NCBI GenBank assembly: GCA_964463145.1
Contig: CAYXBG010000020.1
Location: 1-24,630 of the forward strand
Direction: 5' to 3'
Length of the DNA stretch: 24,630 bases
From: CAYXBG01 sp964463145
Lineage (GTDB): Bacteria > Acidobacteriota > UBA6911 > RPQK01 > CBDAPI01
In this document: positions 7,853 to 16,001 of the stretch, one piece after another
How the letters are laid out: the number at the start of each line of letters is the position of its first letter
Position numbering within the stretch: position 1 is the stretch's first letter
Notes under the pieces: generated by a model
What the model was told of the DNA's origin: nothing
Database searches by the model: none
What the model saw: only the letters and a program-made list of their open reading frames with translations
Made by a program: the position numbers and the translations under genes

Positions 7853-8527
7853 CTACTTGATCTCGATCGAGTTTATGAAAGCGTTCCAGGATCCCAGCCA
7901 TTTCTCAACTGTTTTTGTAGGGCCGGTCAGTTTAAAAAACCAGGGCCCGTCCCGAGTCTCAATCATGGCTCCTAGCAGTCGGTAATTGGGCTTTGCGGGG
8001 CCCTGTGAAAATCCCATTGAACTTTGGTACGTCCCACTCACATCTATCAGGGTAATAGGGTTCCCATTTACTGTTTTTTCCGATTTCAGGACAGAACTAG
8101 TCACTGGGCTTCCATCTGGGTTGCTCATCTGGCCTATCCAACGACGAGCATTGGCTTCTAGGCTTCCTCCTTGTCCTGGGAAGTGAAATACTAGTACTTC
8201 CGCGTCCTCTAAATTACCGTTGGCCTTGGCGAGTCGATATTGGGCTCTTCGCATACTACTGCTGGGAACCTCTTGGACCCATCCCTGAGGAGCCTGAAAA
8301 TTAACAGCTCCGGAATCCGGTGCAGGAGAACCAGTATACGATTTCTCTCTAGAGGCAGTGGTCGATTCGGTGGGCTGTAAGGAGTTCGATCCAGGCACGA
8401 AATTCTGAGAACATTTAGGTAATAGGGTAAGCGTGACAAGAACCGGAATCAATCTTGGTATCAGTCCGAGTTGTTTACGTATGGGGCTAATTTTATTTTG
8501 AAGGAGATTCATAAGCGTCCGTTTCAT
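7853..8527 (-). CDS. Exported protein of unknown function, probable lipoprotein
   Basis: I do not recognise a named family. From ATG 8527 the protein has 224 residues; ATG 8512 would remove five. The N-terminus is basic, then a hydrophobic run LIPVLVTLTLLPKC ends in a cysteine at 39, which suggests a lipoprotein signal peptide, although the LPKC lipobox is atypical. A low-complexity Ser/Thr/Pro linker (about 40-75) precedes a globular domain starting VNFQAPQGWVQE. That domain has SSMRRAQYRL, VFHFPGQGGSLEANARRWIGQM and a C-terminal WFFKLTGPTKTVEKW. This layout resembles small periplasmic beta-rich domains found next to respiratory or metal genes, but I cannot assign a function. The start overlaps the end of the DUF2203 gene by 35 bases, so the two are coupled. 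Confidence 0.75.
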   Translation of the reverse strand: MKRTLMNLLQNKISPIRKQLGLIPRLIPVLVTLTLLPKCSQNFVPGSNSLQPTESTTASREKSYTGSPAPDSGAVNFQAPQGWVQEVPSSSMRRAQYRLAKANGNLEDAEVLVFHFPGQGGSLEANARRWIGQMSNPDGSPVTSSVLKSEKTVNGNPITLIDVSGTYQSSMGFSQGPAKPNYRLLGAMIETRDGPWFFKLTGPTKTVEKWLGSWNAFINSIEIK

Positions 8528-8909
8528 CCTCGAGAGGTATCCGGCCATCATAGCCACTGTCCATTTCATGCCAGAATGCGATGTCGTCTTCGCCAAGTTT
8601 CCAGCAAAGATAGACTTGGCGGCCATTTTTCATGTGTGGAAAATCAATCAATCCGTCTTCTACCCCTTTAACCAAGCATCCTAAGTCGTGTATTTTTTTG
8701 ATGCATGAGTGTAGCTGTAACAGGCGGTGCAAGTACTCTGTTCCCTGCGGGCTACCTGCATTTTGATCCGATAGCTCTGCTAGAAGTTCTAGGTCGGCTC
8801 CGAACTCCCACATCTGATTAACGGTTTGTACCATCTCCAACGCCAAATGACGTACCGTTGGCAAGAGGGAACGAGCTTGAGCTACTGAAAAAAAAAGATT
8901 TCCTGTCAT
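8493..8909 (-). CDS. DUF2203 family protein
   Basis: This 138-residue cytoplasmic protein matches the DUF2203 pattern: an N-terminal FFSVAQARSLLPTVRHLALEM helix, a central helical region, then KGVEDGLIDFPHMKNGRQVYLCWKLGE (split here between 102 and 128) with a final FWHEMDSGYDGRIPL. The family has no established function. Its conserved His, Glu and Trp residues in the C-terminal part could bind a ligand or metal, which is speculation. ATG 8909 is the only sensible start, because the conserved motif begins within seven residues of it. A TATAAT box ends 9 bases upstream of this ATG, leaving no room for a ribosome binding site. The gene is the first of a two-gene unit with the lipoprotein. Confidence 0.88.
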   Translation of the reverse strand: MTGNLFFSVAQARSLLPTVRHLALEMVQTVNQMWEFGADLELLAELSDQNAGSPQGTEYLHRLLQLHSCIKKIHDLGCLVKGVEDGLIDFPHMKNGRQVYLCWKLGEDDIAFWHEMDSGYDGRIPLEDETDAYESPSK

Positions 8910-8918
8910 GACAAAGTC

Positions 8919-8948
8919 ATTATAAGGCCTACGGCTAAGGTATTTCCA
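8919..8948 (-). promoter_or_regulatory. Sigma70-like promoter of the DUF2203 unit, leaderless
   Basis: On the minus strand, TGGAAA (8948-8943) and a perfect TATAAT (8924-8919) are 18 bases apart. Transcription would start about 7 bases past the -10, at or within a few bases of the ATG at 8909, predicting a leaderless or near-leaderless mRNA. Confidence 0.6.
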
Positions 8949-9089
8949 TGTTAGAAATTAAGGTTGGCCTGACACCAAAACACTTTTGGAATTGCAGCAA
9001 ATTGGATTGCCTCAGATTGCTAGGAGATTGGACCCGATTAATTGGCTTCTGGGAAGGAATGGGTGCGGCCGGAAAACACAGACAGGCTA

Positions 9090-10127
9090 TCAAAATCCGT
9101 CTATGTCGAATTGCTCTCGGTATTTTTCCGGCACGAAAATATAGCTGTCCTGGATAAGGCGATTCAGGAAAGCAGTTAGTTCGGGCTGAGCTTTTTCCTC
9201 ATAAATTTTCTGGACTATCTCCTGGCGGACTTCCTCCAGGGGACGTATTCGTTTAGATATCTTTTGAGCGACCTTGATGATCTGCAGTCCCCAGTCGTTT
9301 TTAATTACTTCACTATGCTGGCCATTCTCCAATGAGAAGGCGATGTTGGCCACCTTCCCCGAAAGATTGGCGACCTTGAAAGTTCCAATATCTCCACCTT
9401 GTTGGGCAGAGTCGCCTTCGGAATATTCTCGGGCGAGGTCCTCGAATTTCTCACCTTTTTCCAGTTTCAAGAGGACTCCTTCGGCCATTAGCTGCATAAT
9501 TTCTTGGGGTTTGTTGCCGTACAAAAAAACTATTTCGGAGAGTTTGACCTCCGGTGGAAGAGTGAAATCTTCTTGGTGGTTTTGGTAGTAAGCTGTGATC
9601 TCGGGAGTCAGGACTGTGATCCGGCCATATACAGTCTGATTTCTGAGTCCATCGATGATCATTCGATCCTGGACCATTTTCCGGTATTCTCTCAGATTGC
9701 TGCCTCTTTGCTGCAATACCTGGTCTAAAACTTTTGCATCAGGAATACCATTCTGCTCCATGAGGCTCTGGATATACACATCGACATCGTGATTAATTGC
9801 GGAAGCATCTATACCTCGTTCTGCGGCCATCTGGAGCATTAATCGCACTTCAATCATTTCCTGAAGACGTTTTTTCTTCCGTTCTTCAAAAAGGATCTCA
9901 AGTTCCTCTAGGTTATTTGCTACATTCTGCAAGTCACCTTTTAGTCTTTCCAGGTCTTGATCCAAATCCACCCTTGTAATGATATCCTGATTGACTCTTG
10001 CGACAACTTCATTCAGCACTACCTCGGAGGAGGTTTCTTCCTGTGACAGTAAAACCCCCGTGGTCATCATTAGGCACAGACCTGTTATCCATTTACTGAA
10101 TGAGTGTTTACTAACCGAGATTGGCAT
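9090..10127 (-). CDS. SurA-like periplasmic peptidyl-prolyl isomerase
   Basis: From the ATG at 10127 the protein has 345 residues. A GGAG lies 8 bases upstream, so this start is preferred over an in-frame upstream one. A signal peptide (about 1-28, ending LLSQ) is followed by a SurA N-terminal-like helical chaperone region starting VVARVNQDIITRVDLDQDL. Then comes a PpiC/parvulin domain (about 190-285) with FEDLAREYSEGDSAQQGGDIG and a GLQIIKVAQK strand, and a C-terminal helix. Parvulins turn prolyl bonds and SurA-type proteins guide outer-membrane proteins across the periplasm, which supports a Gram-negative envelope. The start overlaps the end of the upstream PpiC-type gene by 17 bases. Confidence 0.9.
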   Translation of the reverse strand: MPISVSKHSFSKWITGLCLMMTTGVLLSQEETSSEVVLNEVVARVNQDIITRVDLDQDLERLKGDLQNVANNLEELEILFEERKKKRLQEMIEVRLMLQMAAERGIDASAINHDVDVYIQSLMEQNGIPDAKVLDQVLQQRGSNLREYRKMVQDRMIIDGLRNQTVYGRITVLTPEITAYYQNHQEDFTLPPEVKLSEIVFLYGNKPQEIMQLMAEGVLLKLEKGEKFEDLAREYSEGDSAQQGGDIGTFKVANLSGKVANIAFSLENGQHSEVIKNDWGLQIIKVAQKISKRIRPLEEVRQEIVQKIYEEKAQPELTAFLNRLIQDSYIFVPEKYREQFDIDGF

Positions 10128-11049
10128 CCCGTTCTCTCCAAAATTTTTCAAGTTTTGAGTCAAAGATCTGAAGATCTGCATTGGCAATCCTGGACTCGAC
10201 GAACTGATGTAATGCTTTCCGTTCCTCTGCTGCGAGAAGCCGATTAAAGATCAACTCCTGAACCTCGTAAAATTTCTGAAAGTGTCTAGGTATATACTCT
10301 TCGACACAGAAGATGTGATGACCGAACTTTGATGTGAAGATTGAACTGATCTCGCCTGTAGACAGAGAAAAAATAAGTTTCTCAAAGGCAATAGGGAGTT
10401 GGCCTTTCTCAATGACTCCCAACTCTCCATTCTTATGTTGGCCGATGGAGTGTCTAGTGGCCATAGCACGGAACTTTCTGAAGTCGCCAGATGCTAGTTG
10501 ACTCCTTATGACCTCGGCTTGTGAGCGAGTAGCTGCCAGAATTTCTAACACACGACGACGATCTCCAACCTGGAATTCACTGTGATGTTCGGAATAGTAG
10601 CGAAACAGGTCACTGAGGCGAATTTCTGATGCGACATCTAACTCGGCCCTGAGATACCTCTGGATTTCCAGGAAAACCTTTTCCCACTTGCTTGAAAGAA
10701 CCGATTGCTCGGTAGGGTTAGTGCTAGAGCTTTTCTTATGCTGTAGAAAATTCTCCAGAGCGTCCTCTCCTAGGGCATTCTGCAAGAGAATCATCTGCAC
10801 AATGAATTCCTGGAATTGTCTGGCAGGAACGTTCTCTGCCAGGTCATCTTCTGAATGCCCCTGCCCCAGGGCAAGATATCCGTTTAGAGCGTTCCTGGGA
10901 ATCGGAGTTCCGTTCAGCTGCACGATAACTTCTTCCCGAAGGAGGGAGGGAGAGGCAGTTGGGCTCTGTACTTCTGAGGTGCAATGCAGAGTTGCTACTA
11001 CAATTGTTGCCAGCAGCACGCTCTGTTTCGAGTATAGAATCTTGTTCAT
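10111..11049 (-). CDS. Exported PpiC-type peptidyl-prolyl isomerase
   Basis: This 312-residue protein (ATG 11049; a TTG at 11058 is in frame but has no better ribosome binding site) has a hydrophobic N-terminus ending near ATLHCTSE. It could be a lipoprotein, but His before the Cys is unusual, so cleavage by ordinary signal peptidase is equally possible. A SurA-N-like region (EEVIVQLNGTPIPRNALNGYL) is followed by a parvulin domain at about 150-255. That domain has RRVLEILAATRSQAEVI, RAMATRHSIGQHKNGELGVIEKGQLP (about 195-220) and FGHHIFCVEEY. It is only moderately similar to its downstream neighbour. The two are adjacent, co-oriented and overlapping, so probably they work in the same periplasmic folding pathway. 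It lies 54 bases after mfd. Confidence 0.88.
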   Translation of the reverse strand: MNKILYSKQSVLLATIVVATLHCTSEVQSPTASPSLLREEVIVQLNGTPIPRNALNGYLALGQGHSEDDLAENVPARQFQEFIVQMILLQNALGEDALENFLQHKKSSSTNPTEQSVLSSKWEKVFLEIQRYLRAELDVASEIRLSDLFRYYSEHHSEFQVGDRRRVLEILAATRSQAEVIRSQLASGDFRKFRAMATRHSIGQHKNGELGVIEKGQLPIAFEKLIFSLSTGEISSIFTSKFGHHIFCVEEYIPRHFQKFYEVQELIFNRLLAAEERKALHQFVESRIANADLQIFDSKLEKFWRERDANLG

Positions 11050-11103
11050 GTGAGGCAAAAAAGGCCCGATGGTGCACTGGTTCTCTTGTCCTAATAAGAC
11101 GGT

Positions 11104-14100
11104 TCATTGTACCACAGAGAGTTCTCCCAAAATGTCAAAGAGAATGCTGAATATGGCCTTGGGAGAGTTGTTTGCCAGAGGTGTTGTCAGAACACCGCTA
11201 GGGGATAGGGTCATCTTCGGCTGGGTAGCAATGAGACTCGTCAGGGCACTAGTTTGTATTGGAGTGTCTTGGTTGAAGTGGACGAGGAGAGAGTCTTGCT
11301 TGCGCTCGATTGTTAGCACCCGCAGCTGCTTGCACAAAATCTGGAGACGACCGTATCCAAGTAGGTTTGAAACTGCCCGAGGGTATTTACCGTAGCGATC
11401 AATCAATTCGGCCTTGAGGGAAGCAAGGGCGTTTTCATCATGGAGGCTAGAAATGCGCTTGTAGAGCCATAGTCGCTGTTTTTCATCAGAGATGTAGTGA
11501 TCTGGTATTTGGATATCCAGGCCAAGCTCCAGATTGGGAGAGATCTCTTCCATTATTTCTTCGCCGCGCATCTCAGATATCGTTTCTTTCAGAAGCTTGG
11601 TGTAAAGATCAAAACCAACTGCGTTGATATGCCCATGTTGCTGTGCTCCAAGTAAGTTGCCTGCACCGCGGATTTCCAAATCGTGGCCTGCAATGCGGAA
11701 TCCAGCTCCGAGGTCACTGAACTCTCGGATAGCTGCTAGCCTTTTCTGGGCTACTGTCGTGAGAATCTCTCTCGGAGGAACTAGGAAATAGGCATACGCA
11801 CGACGACCCGACCTGCCTACTCGACCGCGAAGTTGGTAGAGTTGTGAGAGTCCAAAGTGATCAGCTCGATTAACAAGCAGGGTATTAGCTCGGGGTATGT
11901 CCAGCCCGTTCTCTATGATGGTAGTACAAACGAGTACATCGGATTCGTGGTTCAAGAATTCCAGCATGGCCTTCTCCAGCTCCAACTCAGTAAGTTGTCC
12001 GTGGGCGACCCCAACTCTTGCCCCAGGCACGATTCTTTGTACTAGTGCCGCAATCGTGTAGATGGTCTCTACCGAATTGTGCACGAAAAACGTTTGTCCC
12101 CCCCTTTTAAGTTCTAAATCGATGGCACTTCGAATGATATTTTCGGAAAAGCGGACTACTACAGTCTGAATGGCGAGACGATCCTTGGGGGGAGTTTCGA
12201 TTATTGAAAGATCCCTGACCCCGAGAATTGACATGTTTAAAGTACGCGGGATCGGTGTGGCCGAGAGGGTTAGTACATCTACCTGGGTTTTAAATCTTTT
12301 GATCTTCTCTTTCTGAGTAACTCCAAAACGTTGTTCTTCGTCCACAATCAAGAGTCCTAGATTGTGAAAATTCACATCATCAGACAGAAGTCGATGAGTT
12401 CCTATCAGGATATCTATTTGGCCGGCTTGGTTTTGTTTCAGAATTTCCTTTTGTTCATGGGTGGATCGAAATCGACTCAGCATTTCTACCTTCACTGGAA
12501 ATCCGGCGAGCCTTCGCCTGAAAGTATTGAAGTGCTGGTAGGCTAAAATGGTTGTTGGCGCTAGTATAGCTACCTGAAAATTGTCGTTTACAGCCTTGAA
12601 GGCAGCCCTTAAGGCCACCTCGGTTTTGCCATATCCAACATCACCACAAATCAGACGGTCCATGGGCCGGGTCGATTCCATATCCTGTTTGACCGCATTG
12701 ATTGCCGTTAACTGATCAGGAGTTTCTTCATGTTCGAAGGCAGCTTCAAACTCCTGCATTAGAGCATCGTCCTCAGTAAAAGCATGTCCTTGTACGATTT
12801 CTCTTCGTGCGTAGAGTTTGATTAAATCAGCTGCTAATTCTGCTAAGGACTTACGGATACGTTTTTTAGTGTGGGCCCAGCTGGTTCCGCCCAATCGATC
12901 TAATCGAGGACTCGATCCCCCTGCACTGCTGTATTTTTGCAAAAGATCGAGGCAGTCAATGGGTACAAAAAGCTTAGCCTCATTTCGGTACGCTAGCTCC
13001 ACGAATTCGTTCTCAGTTTCATCAATCTGGATTCGTTTCAGGCCTCGGAAGCTGCCGATTCCGTGGTGCACATGGACGATAAGATCTCCATCTTTAAGAT
13101 CTTTGAAATCTGAGCGGAAAACCGCTGCCGCATCCCGTTGTACGGATTTTTGAAGCCTGGGAGAAGTATTCTCTCCGAAGATGCTCTCTTCGGTCAGAAG
13201 ATGCAGTTTTTGACGGTTGCTTGAAAGACCATGGTCTAAGTTGCCGCAGGTTATATTTACAGGGTGTTCTAATGATTCAGAAAAATTTTTCGTCTGTGCA
13301 GCATCTACATCGTAATCTTGCAGAGTTTCTGCCAATCTTTGGCTTTTTCCTGGAGTCCGTGTGACAAAAATAACGCGATGTTGCTTTCTTGACCATTCCT
13401 GTAGATCCTGGAGTAGCCTTTGAATTTGTCCTCGGTAATTTGTTGTCGAGAGAAAGTCGAAGTGGCATCGTTCGGACCCGTTCTCGATAAAGTCGTGTTG
13501 GTAATAGCTGAGAGGACACCGCTTCTTGTATTCCTCAAGAATTTGAGTTGGATTGAAGAAGAGATGATCTGGAGTAAGAGCCAGCTCTCCAGCTTCGGTG
13601 CAATCCTCATAGCGGCTGTGAAGATTTCTCCAGAGGTTCTCTGTACGAGCTTTTATTTCCTCTGGTGATGCGAATATCAGATGAGTTTTCCGGTCTCTCC
13701 CGTTTTGTACATAATCTAAGATCGAACTTTCATGATTCCAGACCAACGGCAACAAGTACTCAAATCCGCCGAAAAGCTCCAGATGTTCCGTGAATTGGAG
13801 CTTTTCCTCCAGTGCCTCTGAGAAAAGAGGTTTTTCCCAATATTTAGGAGCTTTACGGTGCCACTTTTCGAGGTCCTGATCCACTGTTAATAATTCACGT
13901 AATGGATCAATCCTGCATTGAGTTAAGAGCTCGGTCGATCGTTGGTTTGCGGGATCAAAATGACGGATTGATTCGATCTCGTCTCCAAAGAATTCTAGGC
14001 GTATCGGATGTTGGTGAGCTGGTGAGAAAAGATCCACAATACCACCCCGGCAAGAGTATTCGCCGACTTCACTTACAGGATCCTCTCTTGTATAGCCAGT

Positions 14101-14580
14101 TGAATACAGGAACTGAATCAGATCCTCCATTGACTGGGGCTGTCCTACCTCAATGCTACGCAGTGAAGAGAGAAACTCGGAGGGATTAGGCAGCCGACTG
14201 ATAAGGGAGTGCCAGGTAGTGACTACGAAATCAGCTTCCCGACAGAGCAGGTTAACAAGTCCCTTCGTCCGAGTATTAACAATAGCGGGGTGGGGAGAAA
14301 GGCCGCGGTACGGGTCAGCTTCAAAACCAGGAATTAAAACCACTGAAGCTTTCCCAGAAGAGAAGAAATTCAAGTTTGTAGCGATGGCCTCGGCCTCACG
14401 ATTACTATTAGATACCCAGAGGTAGGTATGGGCACGATCCGAAGCTAGGCAAGAAAAGACCAGAGCCGCACCAGATTGTCCTAGTCCGTCAAGAAGAGTC
14501 AGAGGCCCGACCTGATTCAGGACCTCTTGAACTAGAAAATCACAACTTTCAGTGGGAGGCGAGAATTTTTCGGATGACAT
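11104..14580 (-). CDS. mfd: Transcription-repair coupling factor Mfd
   Basis: The 1158-residue ATPase removes RNA polymerase stalled at DNA damage and recruits nucleotide excision repair. The N-terminal third is UvrB-like. A CarD-like RNA-polymerase-interacting domain is at about 495-550 (DGDLIVHVHHGIGSF). The helicase core has Walker A GDVGYGKT at 646-653, DEEQ at 747-750, LSATPIPRTL and the TRG-type QLRGRVGRSGR region. A C-terminal domain follows. Length is normal for the family. The start ATG lies 32 bases inside the end of rfaE2, in another frame, so translation is coupled. A typical ribosome binding site is not obvious. Confidence 0.97.
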   Translation of the reverse strand: MSSEKFSPPTESCDFLVQEVLNQVGPLTLLDGLGQSGAALVFSCLASDRAHTYLWVSNSNREAEAIATNLNFFSSGKASVVLIPGFEADPYRGLSPHPAIVNTRTKGLVNLLCREADFVVTTWHSLISRLPNPSEFLSSLRSIEVGQPQSMEDLIQFLYSTGYTREDPVSEVGEYSCRGGIVDLFSPAHQHPIRLEFFGDEIESIRHFDPANQRSTELLTQCRIDPLRELLTVDQDLEKWHRKAPKYWEKPLFSEALEEKLQFTEHLELFGGFEYLLPLVWNHESSILDYVQNGRDRKTHLIFASPEEIKARTENLWRNLHSRYEDCTEAGELALTPDHLFFNPTQILEEYKKRCPLSYYQHDFIENGSERCHFDFLSTTNYRGQIQRLLQDLQEWSRKQHRVIFVTRTPGKSQRLAETLQDYDVDAAQTKNFSESLEHPVNITCGNLDHGLSSNRQKLHLLTEESIFGENTSPRLQKSVQRDAAAVFRSDFKDLKDGDLIVHVHHGIGSFRGLKRIQIDETENEFVELAYRNEAKLFVPIDCLDLLQKYSSAGGSSPRLDRLGGTSWAHTKKRIRKSLAELAADLIKLYARREIVQGHAFTEDDALMQEFEAAFEHEETPDQLTAINAVKQDMESTRPMDRLICGDVGYGKTEVALRAAFKAVNDNFQVAILAPTTILAYQHFNTFRRRLAGFPVKVEMLSRFRSTHEQKEILKQNQAGQIDILIGTHRLLSDDVNFHNLGLLIVDEEQRFGVTQKEKIKRFKTQVDVLTLSATPIPRTLNMSILGVRDLSIIETPPKDRLAIQTVVVRFSENIIRSAIDLELKRGGQTFFVHNSVETIYTIAALVQRIVPGARVGVAHGQLTELELEKAMLEFLNHESDVLVCTTIIENGLDIPRANTLLVNRADHFGLSQLYQLRGRVGRSGRRAYAYFLVPPREILTTVAQKRLAAIREFSDLGAGFRIAGHDLEIRGAGNLLGAQQHGHINAVGFDLYTKLLKETISEMRGEEIMEEISPNLELGLDIQIPDHYISDEKQRLWLYKRISSLHDENALASLKAELIDRYGKYPRAVSNLLGYGRLQILCKQLRVLTIERKQDSLLVHFNQDTPIQTSALTSLIATQPKMTLSPSGVLTTPLANNSPKAIFSILFDILGELSVVQ

Positions 14581-15046
14581 CAGTCGTTGAGTAGCCTTTT
14601 TCGAAGGGAATAGCGAGGACAGTGCCTCCTGCGGCTTCCACTACATTACGGCCCACGATCTGGTTTACGGTCCAGTCGCCGCCTTTCACTAGTACATCTG
14701 GTTGGAGAGCTTTTATAAGTGCAGCCGGGGTATTTTCTTCGAAGAAGGCAACCCAATCCACACATCCAAGAGCCCCGATTACTTCAGCTCGTTCCATAGC
14801 AGGAACTAGAGGTCTCCCCTTTCCTTTTAGATTGCGTACGGACTTGTCGTCATTTAGAGCTACGATCAGTTGGTCACCCAAGCTACGAGCTTTTTGGAGG
14901 TAGCGGACATGTCCAAGATGGATCAGGTCAAAACACCCATTAGTAAAGACAACCCGGGACCCTTCAGCTGCTGCTTGATTGCGCATCCCTAGGAGGGATG
15001 AGTGTGACAGAATTTTGCTTTGGGGAGGCCTTTTATCTGGAATCAC
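14549..15046 (-). CDS. rfaE2: D-glycero-beta-D-manno-heptose 1-phosphate adenylyltransferase
   Basis: This is the stand-alone nucleotidyltransferase half of HldE. It would activate heptose 1-phosphate with ATP to ADP-heptose for the LPS inner core. From GTG at 15046 it has 165 residues, close to the family length. An in-frame ATG at 15103 would overlap cdaR by 47 bases and add 19 unconserved residues. The cytidylyltransferase-like fold is marked by TNGCFDLIHLGH at 35-46 and by LVKGGDWTVNQIVGRNVVEAAGG and YSTTDVIRKI near the C-terminus. No kinase domain is present, so the kinase step must be encoded elsewhere. Its presence suggests LPS synthesis. It starts 10 bases after cdaR and overlaps mfd. 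Confidence 0.93.
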   Translation of the reverse strand: MIPDKRPPQSKILSHSSLLGMRNQAAAEGSRVVFTNGCFDLIHLGHVRYLQKARSLGDQLIVALNDDKSVRNLKGKGRPLVPAMERAEVIGALGCVDWVAFFEENTPAALIKALQPDVLVKGGDWTVNQIVGRNVVEAAGGTVLAIPFEKGYSTTDVIRKILASH

Positions 15047-15056
15047 TTTACCGTAA

Positions 15057-15995
15057 TCAACCTGTGCGTCGGGCCCTGATTTTAGCCGGGGCAGTGGTCC
15101 CAATCCGGAAAATTTCTCGATATTCCTCTGGAATTTCGACTCGGGGAATTAAATGGTGAACAGACTGCCCAGTAGCAATTCCTTCCAAATCGATAAAGGC
15201 CTTGAATTTTTTTGCATCGATTTTCCCTTTGAAGGAAATGGGCACCGAACCCCGGACAGTGACACTTCTGTCCAATAGTCGACCACTAGCCTCTTCGGGG
15301 AGGATACTAACACGTACTCGTCGCAAAACGACATCCTTGCGCTTCTCTTCGATTACAACAGAAACACGCACATGATCGATTGATTCGAAACGTACTTTTG
15401 GGTCTTCCTGGTCTAGAGAAACATGCTGGGTAAGAGTTTCTCGCTGGCCTTCAATTGAAACCGGTTGAGTGAGCGCCTGGGTTACTTGTTCGATACGAGA
15501 TTCTGGTCCGGAAAGCGGCACTTCGGTTGGGGTGGCAGTGGCTTCGGTGACTTCGTATCCCTTGGTGGGTGTCCCTGTTAGAAGCGGTTCAACTCGAACA
15601 ACCTTGGTGAGAGTGTTTTCTAGCTGGAGTCTGATCCGGGCAGGATTGATACTGACAATCTCAGCTGAATCAGTGGGTAGAATGTTCGCTCTCGTCAGGT
15701 GGATGATGGCGGCTTCGGGTGCGGCACGATCCAGGTCGATGACTACACTAAGCTGGCCAGGATCAAAATTATTGGGCCGGTCTGTTCTATAGATTACTTC
15801 TACCTGTTTTGTGTATTCATTGGAAATCTCCAAACCGTCCGGGATGTTAAGGAATTCTACTGGCACCATGGCGGTTCTCTGCACTGTCTCCTGGTTGGCC
15901 ACCTGGGCCCAAAGCAGGAAGGCGAGCAAAACTGCGAGTGCTTTTAAGCTCAAGTTATTTATGTCTGAAATGTCCGCGGTTTTAAAGAATGACAT
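15057..15995 (-). CDS. cdaR: CdaR/YbbR-domain regulator of diadenylate cyclase
   Basis: A 312-residue protein has one N-terminal membrane helix (about 13-31) and a series of YbbR-type beta domains outside the membrane. Repeating features are PVEFLNIPDGLEIS, VVRVEPLLTGTPTKGYEV and VTVRGSVPISFKGKIDAKKF. In Firmicutes CdaR binds and modulates the membrane cyclase CdaA. The start ATG is six bases past the cdaA stop, a strong sign of the same pair. Upstream genes are folP and cdaA; downstream is rfaE2 instead of the glmM gene that often follows in this cluster. Confidence 0.9.
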   Translation of the reverse strand: MSFFKTADISDINNLSLKALAVLLAFLLWAQVANQETVQRTAMVPVEFLNIPDGLEISNEYTKQVEVIYRTDRPNNFDPGQLSVVIDLDRAAPEAAIIHLTRANILPTDSAEIVSINPARIRLQLENTLTKVVRVEPLLTGTPTKGYEVTEATATPTEVPLSGPESRIEQVTQALTQPVSIEGQRETLTQHVSLDQEDPKVRFESIDHVRVSVVIEEKRKDVVLRRVRVSILPEEASGRLLDRSVTVRGSVPISFKGKIDAKKFKAFIDLEGIATGQSVHHLIPRVEIPEEYREIFRIGTTAPAKIRARRTG

Positions 15996-16001
15996 GAGAT
16001 A

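Noticed and set aside
8975..8989. 6-bp hairpin CCAAAA/TTTTGG after the SurA-like gene
   Set aside because: AT-rich short stem, no following T run on the minus strand; too weak for a terminator.
9004..9018. A 15-base exact repeat also present at 217-231
   Set aside because: One 15-base match within 25 kb is near chance expectation, and the copies have no common context.
8948..9157. Plus-strand 69-codon ORF
   Set aside because: It overlaps the end of the SurA-like gene and the DUF2203 promoter, and shows no domain or ribosome binding site.
10844..11107. Minus-strand ORF whose ATG overlaps the mfd stop (ATGA)
   Set aside because: It lies in another frame across the start of the PpiC-type gene, which has clear domain evidence.
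11857..12045. Plus-strand ORFs antisense to mfd, ftsH, ctaD and other genes
   Set aside because: Each is a shadow of a minus-strand gene with complete domain motifs and shows no features of its own.
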